A stretch of 39,544 nt of DNA from Apostichopus parvimensis (Eukaryota; Echinodermata; Holothuroidea; Aspidochirotida; Stichopodidae), in the NCBI GenBank assembly GCA_000934455.1, contig KN890759.1, positions 1 through 39,544 of the forward strand, given 5' to 3'. Within the stretch, counting starts at the first letter, position 1. Each line of letters starts with the position of its first letter. The notes beneath the pieces are model-generated. The model searched no databases. It was not told the DNA's origin and worked only from the letters and a program-made list of their open reading frames with translations. A program made the translations under genes and the position numbers. This document shows, piece by piece, positions 37,401 to 39,544 of this stretch.

Positions 37401-39084
37401 CTATTGATAAATACTGTATTTTTTTTTCAACGTTATTATTTATAGTTTTCATTTTTTGACTGTTATTTGACTCCAAGCTTTATAGATTGGATTTTTGTTT
37501 GTTTGTAAAGTCTAACACAGACTTAACATTTTTAATGGAATGTATCAAATGGATAGCTCTCATGAAAAAGGATTTTTGTAAATGAATTTAGAAAATTGTA
37601 TAGTACTTAACAGGCGATGATATTCCAGAACCAAGTACTAGACAAAGGCATTTGAAACATATTTTATGGTAACAACTTTTTAGTATTCAGTCAAATTAGA
37701 TTCTAGTTATTTCAGTCCATGTCATCTATTTTCTCTGATTGCAGTTGTTTGACTTGGAAGAGAGGCGAAAGAGGAACATGCACCGGTTGGCTACCTTGAT
37801 CCAGAAGAGTTTCCGAGGTTTTTCTGCAGAGAAGAAGTACAAATTAATGAGATCAAGCGCGATTCTCATCGAAGCCCGGTTCAGAGGATACACCGTAAGA
37901 ATTTCCTTAACACATTTCCAAAAATAGAAAAGGCTCCATTACAAACAATTACTTTTGAAACTAATCTCAAAGTTTATGGTCTAGTCAGTTAATGGATAGA
38001 TACATTACTTATTATTAAAATTGAAAATCATTTATTTAAAGGAAGAGTAAGATTTAAATCACCTTAGTAACACAGTTAGGCATTAATTTCAGGGTATATC
38101 AGAAGGAATTTCTATTTCCATCGGCAAACGAACTTACTTCCTCAGCATTTATCCTTCACAAAGAAGAACATTTTGTAATGATATTGGTGAACGAAGGTGT
38201 GAAGAAATGTTACAAATGGTCAGAAATGGAATTATTACAATAGAAATTATTCCAGCGTGAGGTGCAGATCCAGCTAAGTACCTATCAAAATATTACAATC
38301 ATATGCTTCACCCAACATAACTAAAACAAAAGACTGCATGACTCATTCTTCCGGTTAATTTGGCTTCTGTCCAACCATAATTACTTTACAAGTTGAAATA
38401 AATAAATAAGGTTACTCAGGCTAGTGGACTAATTTGAGATCTCAGACAGCTGTTTACACATTGTGTGATAGCATTACAAGTTTATCTCATTGTAATGCCC
38501 ACAAATGGTGAGTTTATTTACTGTATGGTGCAAATCCCAGGCCTAGCCTCAGGGAAAGAATGAAGAGGAGAGTTTTTTTCCTGTGCATCTGAAGTGTAGG
38601 CTAAATCTATTAACCATACCTAAATGTTGGCAAGCTACACTTTGTGAATTATGCAAATCAGATGTGAATAAACATAAATTAGGTAATTTTACCGCTTAAA
38701 GCGTTCAACGTGTTGTAGTACAAACAGATAATTTAAATTATTCATCGGAACAGGATTGACCTTGACTAAGGAATCAAAGTCAAAATATAAATGCCCTACC
38801 ATGTGACCAATTCTTGGGGGGGGGGAGGGGTTATGGAATAAACATTGATGAGATTTATTGTACTTGAGCAAAATGGTAACAACATAACAGTTAATACAGC
38901 CTCTACTTGATCTACATGAACATTTTAGAAAAGGCGTGATTTCTTGAAGATGAAGGAAGCCTCGACCACTATCACATGCCACTGGAGGGGCTACCAGGCA
39001 CGAGAGGAGCTGAAGAAACTTAAACATCATGCCCGGTGTGTATGGGCCGCAAACATCATCCACAAATACTACATGGGATGGAAG
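5518..39084 (+). CDS. myo1b-like: Unconventional myosin-I heavy chain (Myo1a/b-like), partial gene of 14 exons
   Basis: Joined exons: 5518-5581, 8488-8586, 11061-11167 (or its copy 12178-12284), 15861-16008, 19891-20099, 22434-22499, 22935-23102, 23551-23745, 24220-24390, 35207-35272, 35973-36040, 36414-36630, 37745-37894 and 38929-39084. They form one open frame of 628 codons with matching phases and GT-AG borders. An optional exon is at 28100-28186. The product is an actin-dependent ATPase motor with a calmodulin-binding lever; class I myosins link actin to membranes through a basic tail, which lies outside the window. Visible hallmarks are YLLEKSRVV, switch [66 protein letters not shown] and four IQ motifs. 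Wording is closest to vertebrate Myo1b/Myo1a as remembered. Family assignment as myosin I is very secure; the a/b subclass is likely. The gene is open at both ends. Confidence 0.93.
5582..8487 (+). other. Intron 1
   Basis: AT-rich intron of about 2.9 kb with GT-AG ends. It holds a short C-tract and A-tract near 5690-5720 and a (TTA)n run at 7261-7280. I see no further gene or clear mobile element in it. Confidence 0.85.
7261..7280. repeat. (TTA)n microsatellite
   Basis: About seven consecutive TTA units in intron 1. Confidence 0.85.
8488..8586 (+). CDS. myo1b-like: Myosin-I exon 2: YLLEKSRVV helix
   Basis: The acceptor is CTCTTTTGTTAG and the donor is TTGATAG followed by GTGAGTC. The T from exon 1 plus AT gives Tyr, and the reading continues [20 protein letters not shown], then [21 protein letters not shown] and [14 protein letters not shown] are near-invariant in class I motors (upper 50K domain). 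It ends in phase 1, leaving a G that forms Glu with the AG opening exon 3. Confidence 0.95.
8587..11060 (+). other. Intron 2
   Basis: GT-AG intron of about 2.5 kb, AT-rich. It contains an AAAT-type simple repeat at 10241-10280. Its last 715 bases (10346-11060) belong to the segment repeated after the N gap. No other feature was recognised. Confidence 0.8.
10241..10280. repeat. (AAAT)n-like simple repeat
   Basis: Repeated AAATAAATAAAT words with small interruptions, in intron 2 about 65 bases before the start of the duplicated segment. Confidence 0.8.
10346..11412. repeat. First copy of 1067-bp segment flanking the assembly gap
   Basis: This segment is repeated at a fixed offset of 1117 at 11463-12529. 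Read side by side I find one mismatch, T at 10435 versus C at 11552. It contains the end of intron 2, exon 3 and the start of intron 3. The copy ends exactly at the first N of the gap. Confidence 0.93.
11061..11167 (+). CDS. myo1b-like: Myosin-I exon 3 (first copy)
   Basis: The acceptor is CATTTATGCAG and the donor is ACTCAA followed by GTAAGAA. The carried G plus AG gives Glu, and the exon reads [20 protein letters not shown] then [15 protein letters not shown]. This is the variable surface stretch of the upper 50K domain between the YQLLSG helix and the AMQVIGF helix. It is 107 nt long, phase 1 in and phase 0 out. An identical copy lies at 12178-12284. Using both in one mRNA would add 107 nt and break the frame, so only one can be real in a given transcript. 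Confidence 0.9.
11413..11462. other. Assembly gap of 50 Ns
   Basis: A run of exactly 50 undetermined bases, the kind of fixed-size gap placed between contigs in a scaffold. Both flanks carry the same 1067-bp sequence, so the true gap is probably negative (an overlap). Confidence 0.98.
11463..12529. repeat. Second copy of 1067-bp segment flanking the gap
   Basis: It begins at the first base after the Ns and matches 10346-11412 base for base except for C at 11552. Similarity stops at 12529, the position equivalent to the last base before the gap. These boundaries are what an unmerged contig-end overlap would give. Confidence 0.93.
12178..12284 (+). CDS. myo1b-like: Myosin-I exon 3 (second copy, probably an assembly duplicate)
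   Basis: Identical to the exon at 11061-11167, including acceptor TTTATGCAG and donor GTAAGAA, and it encodes the same 35 complete codons. It splices in frame to exon 2 and exon 4 just as the first copy does, but not together with it. It is most simply read as the same exon seen twice through a contig overlap. A true tandem exon duplication with mutually exclusive use is a less likely alternative, because introns diverge faster than this. Confidence 0.85.
12700..13290 (-). mobile_element. L2/CR1-like non-LTR retrotransposon, 3' end fragment
   Basis: On the minus strand, 13286-12868 encodes the C-terminal part of a LINE reverse-transcriptase protein: [19 protein letters not shown], then [49 protein letters not shown] and a terminal [13 protein letters not shown] before the stop at 12868. 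This sequence order is typical of L2/CR1/Rex-type elements. Downstream (12867 to about 12700) is a putative 3' UTR with TTGTAGAGCGCGGCGAGACTTT and an AATAATAAATAAT-rich tail. Upstream of 13290 the similarity fades (the expected DYCNSLL is damaged), so the element is 5'-truncated. It lies antisense within intron 3 and has no catalytic RT motif or endonuclease. Confidence 0.85.
15066..15221 (+). repeat. Purine-only tract (GGGA/GGAA-rich)
   Basis: About 150 bases of almost pure A/G on the + strand with many GGG and GGGG runs spaced by 1-6 bases. It is a low-complexity tract in intron 3, about 640 bases before exon 4. Such tracts can form triplex or G-quadruplex structures in principle. The proline/serine-rich open frames on the other strand are by-products of composition. 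Confidence 0.8.
15861..16008 (+). CDS. myo1b-like: Myosin-I exon 4: AMQVIGF ... LKLGNIQF
   Basis: The acceptor is TTCTACATTTAG and the donor is CAGGAAG followed by GTAGAAA. It opens in phase 0 as [20 protein letters not shown], then [20 protein letters not shown] and EGVKITNQE. AMxVIGFxxEE and VAxxLKLGNIxF are standard class I motor helices of the upper 50K domain. It is 148 nt and ends in phase 1; the G joins AT of exon 5 to make Asp. Decayed copies of its 3' half and donor region follow in the intron (16081-16600). Confidence 0.95.
16081..16600 (+). pseudogene. Decayed tandem copies of the exon 4 3' part and its donor flank
   Basis: The segment 16288-16411 resembles 15955-16095. Exon-like GCTTACACCACAAAGAAGGG aligns with exon 4 GCATACACCACAGAGAATGG, then ATCAAAATCACTAACTGG with GTCAAAATCACCAATCAGG. 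This is followed by the same intronic order (AAATGTCA, TTCC.TA.ATTTCAGACAA). A shorter intronic copy is at 16150-16200. A further exon-like piece is at 16561-16600 (AGTTGGAATCCTGAAAATGA against AGCTGGAATCCTGAAACTGG). The copies carry indels and lack proper splice sites, so they are pseudo-exons rather than alternative exons. Confidence 0.65.
16706..17020. mobile_element. hAT-like miniature inverted-repeat element
   Basis: The left end CAGGGTTTTCCTAACTTTTT and right end CCAGTTAGGGAACCACC are imperfect inverted repeats (about 11 of 14 bases). Just inside both ends are ACGAACCCCC and GGGGGTTC words. The CAGGGxTTCCxAAC type of end is typical of nonautonomous hAT elements. A clean 8-bp target duplication was not seen, so the element is old or its edges are off by a few bases. 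Confidence 0.55.
19891..20099 (+). CDS. myo1b-like: Myosin-I exon 5: TEDS site and DALCK helix
   Basis: The acceptor is TTGTCATCAG and the donor is ATTCGG followed by GTAAGAC. It encodes (D)[16 protein letters not shown], then [20 protein letters not shown] and [45 protein letters not shown] is the class I landmark after the actin-contacting loop. Counting back 16 residues from the Asp of DAL puts a Glu (GAG, 19980-19982) at the TEDS-rule position. The site is therefore permanently negative, as in vertebrate Myo1a/b and unlike amoeboid myosin-I. It is 209 nt and ends in phase 0. Confidence 0.95.
20100..22433 (+). other. Intron 5
   Basis: GT-AG intron of about 2.3 kb. It holds a G-run near 20727, a C-run at 21722-21736 and a hAT-like miniature element at 21867-22193. 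No other gene was recognised. Confidence 0.85.
21867..22193. mobile_element. hAT-like miniature inverted-repeat element
   Basis: The left end CAGGGATGTGCTCA (21867-21880) is matched by the right end TGAGCACACATCCCTG (22178-22193), an inverted repeat broken only by a 2-base insertion. Total length is 327 bp. The right half is GC-rich (GCCGGGCCCTGCCGCCCGGC), unlike the surrounding intron. CAGGG...CCCTG ends are hAT-like, but the flanking 8-mers (AGTTGAAA and TTATTCTC) do not match, so the target duplication is lost or the family is different. There is no coding capacity. Confidence 0.6.
22434..22499 (+). CDS. myo1b-like: Myosin-I exon 6: switch II
   Basis: The acceptor is GCCTGTGTAG and the donor is TTTGAG followed by GTGAGTC. 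It is 22 codons, phase 0 on both sides: [20 protein letters not shown] then FE. DIYGFE is the switch II motif (DxxGFE) that closes on the ATP gamma phosphate and couples hydrolysis to the relay helix. [15 protein letters not shown] is almost invariant in class I myosins. Confidence 0.97.
22500..22934 (+). other. Intron 6
   Basis: Short GT-AG intron (435 bases). It contains a perfect 11-bp inverted repeat at 22630-22658 followed by a TG-rich stretch to about 22711, probably one end of an interspersed repeat. Confidence 0.9.
22630..22658. repeat. Perfect 11-bp inverted repeat with 7-base spacer
   Basis: GGTTACTTGCC at 22630-22640 and GGCAAGTAACC at 22648-22658 are exact reverse complements and would form a hairpin. 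A GTGTGTGTGCGTGTGT-type stretch follows. It may be the end of a transposon-derived repeat; no partner copy is visible in the window. Confidence 0.7.
22935..23102 (+). CDS. myo1b-like: Myosin-I exon 7: relay helix and lower 50K actin-binding region
   Basis: The acceptor is TTCTGAACAG and the donor is GAAAAG followed by GTAAGAT. It is 56 codons, phase 0/0: [20 protein letters not shown], then [20 protein letters not shown] and [35 protein letters not shown] begins the relay helix just after switch II. EYxxEGIEWTxVEYFNN is the conserved class I sequence that follows. Confidence 0.97.
23103..23550 (+). other. Intron 7
   Basis: GT-AG intron of 448 bases with a G-rich stretch (GGAGGGGGATGGGGGAGGG) near 23360-23420. 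Nothing else was seen. Confidence 0.92.
23551..23745 (+). CDS. myo1b-like: Myosin-I exon 8: [11 protein letters not shown] segment
   Basis: The acceptor is TACCATTTTAG and the donor is GGTGCT followed by GTAAGTG. It is 65 codons, phase 0/0: [20 protein letters not shown], then [40 protein letters not shown] and [19 protein letters not shown], HxHFES and FRLxHYAG are fixed landmarks of the lower 50K domain in class I motors. The HYAGA|VTY junction with exon 9 is intact. Confidence 0.97.
23746..24219 (+). other. Intron 8
   Basis: GT-AG intron of 474 bases. About a third of it is a pyrimidine minisatellite (23914-24066). Confidence 0.92.
23914..24066 (+). repeat. CT-rich minisatellite (CTTCTACCCCTCCC units)
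   Basis: Eight or more imperfect head-to-tail units of roughly 15-18 bases, each containing CTTCTACCC followed by CTCCCC. It is purely pyrimidine apart from the A of each unit. It lies about 150 bases upstream of the exon 9 acceptor. Confidence 0.88.
24220..24390 (+). CDS. myo1b-like: Myosin-I exon 9: [12 protein letters not shown] and loop 2
   Basis: The acceptor is TTTTTGTCAG and the donor is TTCAAG followed by GTATGGT. It is 57 codons, phase 0/0: [20 protein letters not shown], then [18 protein letters not shown] and [19 protein letters not shown]. The last part is loop 2, the surface loop joining lower and upper 50K domains that contacts actin. KRPxTAGSQFK is the class I Myo1a/b form. 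In the default transcript it joins [10 protein letters not shown] of the exon at 35207, or alternatively the cassette at 28100. Confidence 0.97.
24391..28099 (+). other. Intron 9, first part
   Basis: AT-rich sequence between the loop 2 exon and the candidate cassette exon. It contains a hAT-like miniature element with target duplication (26024-26342) and a C-run at 27653-27666. The short open frames around 24945-25172 and 26785-27206 have no recognisable protein. Confidence 0.8.
26024..26342. mobile_element. hAT-like miniature element with target-site duplication
   Basis: The ends CAGGGGCAC (26024-26032) and GTGCCCCTG (26334-26342) are perfect inverted repeats. The 8 bases outside are CTGATCAC on the left and GTGATCAC on the right, 7 of 8 identical, as expected for the 8-bp duplication made by hAT transposases. 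Because that target is palindromic, the apparent inverted repeat extends to 16 bp. The interior is 301 bases with G/C homopolymer runs and no open frame of note, so it is nonautonomous. Confidence 0.8.
28100..28186 (+). CDS. myo1b-like: Candidate cassette exon inserting a second loop-2-like segment
   Basis: The acceptor is TTTTTGTCCGAAG and the donor is ATTAAA followed by GTAAGTT. It is 87 nt, 29 codons, phase 0/0, with no stop. It reads [16 protein letters not shown] then [13 protein letters not shown]. It can be inserted between exon 9 (ending TAGSQFK) and exon 10 (SSVAELM) without breaking the frame. Its sequence mirrors the end of exon 9: DPALGGKM against NPALLGMK, and [10 protein letters not shown] against [10 protein letters not shown], with a Ser/Arg-rich insert (ASSRS). 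This suggests that it arose by partial duplication of the loop 2 exon. No alternative donor inside exon 9 gives a compatible phase, so insertion rather than replacement is expected. Expression is unproven. Confidence 0.7.
28399..28422 (+). repeat. Poly-T run (24 bases)
   Basis: Uninterrupted T24 about 210 bases after the cassette exon donor. It could be the remnant of an antisense retroposed A-tail, but no attached element was recognised. Confidence 0.9.
29590..30165 (-). repeat. Tandem array of tRNA-like SINE units
   Basis: Four head-to-tail units, with anchor word GGAGTTTGTCTTGC at 29613 (there GGAGTTTGTCTTGCT), 29777, 29928 and 30077, giving spacings of 164, 151 and 149. On the minus strand each unit reads like a tRNA promoter: an A-box-like GTGGTACAGTGGTTAGTGCT, then about 35-40 bases, then a B-box-like GGGTTCAAACCC. 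The linker AATGGAAGGAAAGAGATATA is shared. The unit at 29613 keeps the A-box part but lacks the B-box part. This looks like a tRNA-derived SINE head amplified in tandem. It is not a functional tRNA, since no proper anticodon or acceptor stem was evident. Confidence 0.75.
31140..31493. mobile_element. hAT-like miniature inverted-repeat element
   Basis: Left end CAGTGGCGGCAC (31140-31151) and right end GTGCCGCCACTG (31482-31493) are a perfect 12-bp inverted repeat. The flanking 8-mers CCCATCTA and CCAATTGA agree at 5 of 8 positions, a possible decayed target duplication. G-runs sit just inside both ends and the core is AT-rich. It is 354 bp and noncoding. CAGTGGCG-type ends are common in hAT families. 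Confidence 0.75.
32755..32778 (+). repeat. (TTAG)6 microsatellite
   Basis: Six perfect TTAG units in intron 9. It differs from the TTAGGG telomere repeat and is simply a tetranucleotide microsatellite. Confidence 0.9.
34221..34796 (+). repeat. 53/54-bp satellite, 11 copies of the core word, two subtypes
   Basis: The core TGCCACAATTTG begins at 34247, 34300, 34353, 34406, 34459, 34512, 34566, 34620 (as TTCCACAATTTG), 34673, 34727 and 34781, a period of 53 or 54. After each core the spacer is either type A (GTGACATTTAAG) or type B (GGGACCTTCAGG or GGGACCTTTAGG), in the order A B A B A B B A B B. The 54-base spacing arises from an extra C in CCCCTT. It is intronic, about 410 bases before exon 10. 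Confidence 0.93.
35207..35272 (+). CDS. myo1b-like: Myosin-I exon 10: NYIRCIK
   Basis: The acceptor is CTTTGCTACAG and the donor is ATCAAG followed by GTAAAGG. It is 22 codons, phase 0/0: [20 protein letters not shown] then [12 protein letters not shown] is the conserved segment entering the central region beside the actin interface. It joins directly to SQFK of exon 9 to give the standard SQFKxSVAxLMKNL, which supports the cassette at 28100 being optional. Confidence 0.96.
35273..35972 (+). other. Intron 10
   Basis: GT-AG intron of 700 bases. It has a C-run just after the donor (35294-35309), two (TA)n runs at 35721-35738 and 35841-35859 and a T-run near 35907. Nothing else was seen. Confidence 0.9.
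35973..36040 (+). CDS. myo1b-like: Myosin-I exon 11: PNE...RYLG
   Basis: The acceptor is CGTTTATTTCAG and the donor is CTTGG followed by GTGAGTG. It encodes [20 protein letters not shown] then YL, and ends in phase 2, with GG joining the A of exon 12 to make Gly. Together with exon 10 it gives RCIKPNE, then [20 protein letters not shown], a hallmark of Myo1a/b. Confidence 0.95.
36041..36413 (+). other. Intron 11
   Basis: GT-AG intron of 373 bases, AT-rich, with no feature recognised. Confidence 0.92.
36414..36630 (+). CDS. myo1b-like: Myosin-I exon 12: SH1-type helix and converter
   Basis: The acceptor is ATCATATAG and the donor is AGAACT followed by GTAAGTA. After the A that completes Gly it reads [20 protein letters not shown], then [33 protein letters not shown] and [35 protein letters not shown] corresponds to the SH1 helix region. 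RYKMLCPxTWP to GKSKIFIR is the converter leading to the lever arm. It is 217 nt and ends in phase 0. Confidence 0.97.
36631..37744 (+). other. Intron 12
   Basis: GT-AG intron of about 1.1 kb. It contains a C-rich stretch near 37059-37092. No other feature was recognised. Confidence 0.9.
37745..37894 (+). CDS. myo1b-like: Myosin-I exon 13: IQ1 and first half of IQ2
   Basis: The acceptor is TCTGATTGCAG and the donor is TACACC followed by GTAAGAA. It is 50 codons, phase 0/0: [20 protein letters not shown], then [20 protein letters not shown] and [28 protein letters not shown] is IQ motif 1. [13 protein letters not shown] begins IQ2, which finishes in exon 14. IQ motifs bind calmodulin or related light chains and form the lever arm. 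Confidence 0.96.
37895..38928 (+). other. Intron 13
   Basis: GT-AG intron of about 1.0 kb that interrupts IQ2. It contains a G-run at 38816-38829. No other feature was recognised. Confidence 0.9.
38929..39084 (+). CDS. myo1b-like: Myosin-I exon 14: end of IQ2, IQ3 and start of IQ4
   Basis: The acceptor is GAACATTTTAG and the donor is TGGAAG followed by GTACGTT. It is 52 codons, phase 0/0: [20 protein letters not shown], then [20 protein letters not shown] and [17 protein letters not shown] completes IQ2. [16 protein letters not shown] is IQ3. [12 protein letters not shown] opens IQ4, which continues past the window. At least four IQ motifs matches the long-lever Myo1b type rather than the shorter levers of several other class I myosins. 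Vertebrate Myo1b varies its IQ number by splicing; phase-0 exons would allow that here too. Confidence 0.95.
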
Positions 39085-39544
39085 GTACGTTTCAGAATTT
39101 AAGTAACTATTAGGTGGTTGGAAGCAAAAGAAAAAAGTATTAAATGTCATGTTTTTTGTTTTTATGATATACTTTCATAGATTTCCCTAGCCCACCATCT
39201 CAGTAGACTTGAAGTGAACTCTTACATACTGTTGATAAAGCATAGTTGACTGTACTCACACTGGCTCTCATGGATTGAATGTACTTGTACTCAGTTCATA
39301 TTGCAAATGTAGAGTAAATACGTACATTCTCATGTTTAGGGCATTGTGCTTGTACTCATCACTGAGGGCATTGAACTTGAATTGGTACTCATTACTTAGG
39401 GTATCGTACTTGAATTGGTACTCATTACTTAGGGTATTGTACTTAATTTAGGTACTCATTACTTATTGTATTGTACTTGAAGTGGTACTCATTACTTAGG
39501 GTATTGTACTTGAATTGGTACTCATTACTTAGGGTATTGTACTT
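39085..39544 (+). other. Intron 14, start (open at window end)
   Basis: Begins GTACGT after the IQ4 half. The last 200 or so bases are a 33-bp tandem repeat that runs off the end of the window. The next exon is not in view. Confidence 0.85.
39335..39544 (+). repeat. 33-bp tandem repeat, continues beyond window
   Basis: GGTACTCATTACTTAGGGTA begins units at 39384, 39417, 39451, 39484 and 39517 (spacing 33, 34, 33, 33). The unit is completed by TTGTACTTGAATT. One or two more degenerate units precede these from about 39335. The array is truncated by the window edge. Confidence 0.92.

Noticed and set aside
38689-39150. 153-codon minus-strand open frame.
   Set aside because: It is antisense to exon 14, which has clear splice sites and IQ motifs in the + strand. 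It resembles no protein I know.

Overview
This is a stretch of an animal (metazoan) nuclear genome. It is AT-rich, has long introns, and is dominated by one gene on the + strand: an unconventional class I myosin heavy chain of the short-tailed Myo1a/Myo1b type. I can place 14 GT-AG exons of this gene between 5518 and 39084. Joined (one copy of the third exon) they total 1884 nt, an open frame of 628 codons. The frame starts at the Gly-Lys right after switch I (the ...SSRF|GK junction), runs through the rest of the motor (switch II DIYGFE, loop 2, RCIKPNE, the [16 protein letters not shown] segment, converter), and ends in the fourth IQ motif. The P-loop, switch I and N-terminus lie upstream of the window. 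The remaining lever arm and the TH1 membrane-binding tail lie downstream. No promoter, first exon, polyA site, prokaryotic gene, operon, tRNA gene or CRISPR array is visible. Protein similarity, judged from memory, is close to vertebrate Myo1b/Myo1a. Together with the long introns and small hAT-like elements this suggests an invertebrate deuterostome (for example an echinoderm), but that placement is weak.

Layout: 1-5517 is intron. Exons 1-2 are at 5518 and 8488. Exon 3 (11061-11167) occurs a second time at 12178-12284, because the 1067 bp ending at a 50-N gap are repeated after the gap with a single mismatch; this looks like an unmerged contig overlap. Intron 3 carries the 3' end of an L2/CR1-like LINE on the minus strand. 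Exon 4 (15861) is followed by decayed tandem copies of its own 3' part. Exons 5-9 (19891-24390) encode the TEDS-site region, switch II, the lower 50K domain and loop 2. Intron 9 is more than 10 kb long and contains a 29-codon in-frame candidate cassette exon (28100-28186) that resembles loop 2, a tandem array of tRNA-like SINE units, two hAT-like miniature elements and an 11-copy 53/54-bp satellite. Exons 10-14 (35207-39084) encode the end of the motor, the converter and IQ motifs 1-4. The window ends inside a 33-bp tandem repeat.

The exons together encode one protein. The motor binds actin and hydrolyses ATP, and the IQ helix binds calmodulin-type light chains. The most interesting points are the loop-2-like cassette exon, the exon-3 duplication at the gap, the pseudo-exon copies after exon 4, and the A/B-ordered satellite.
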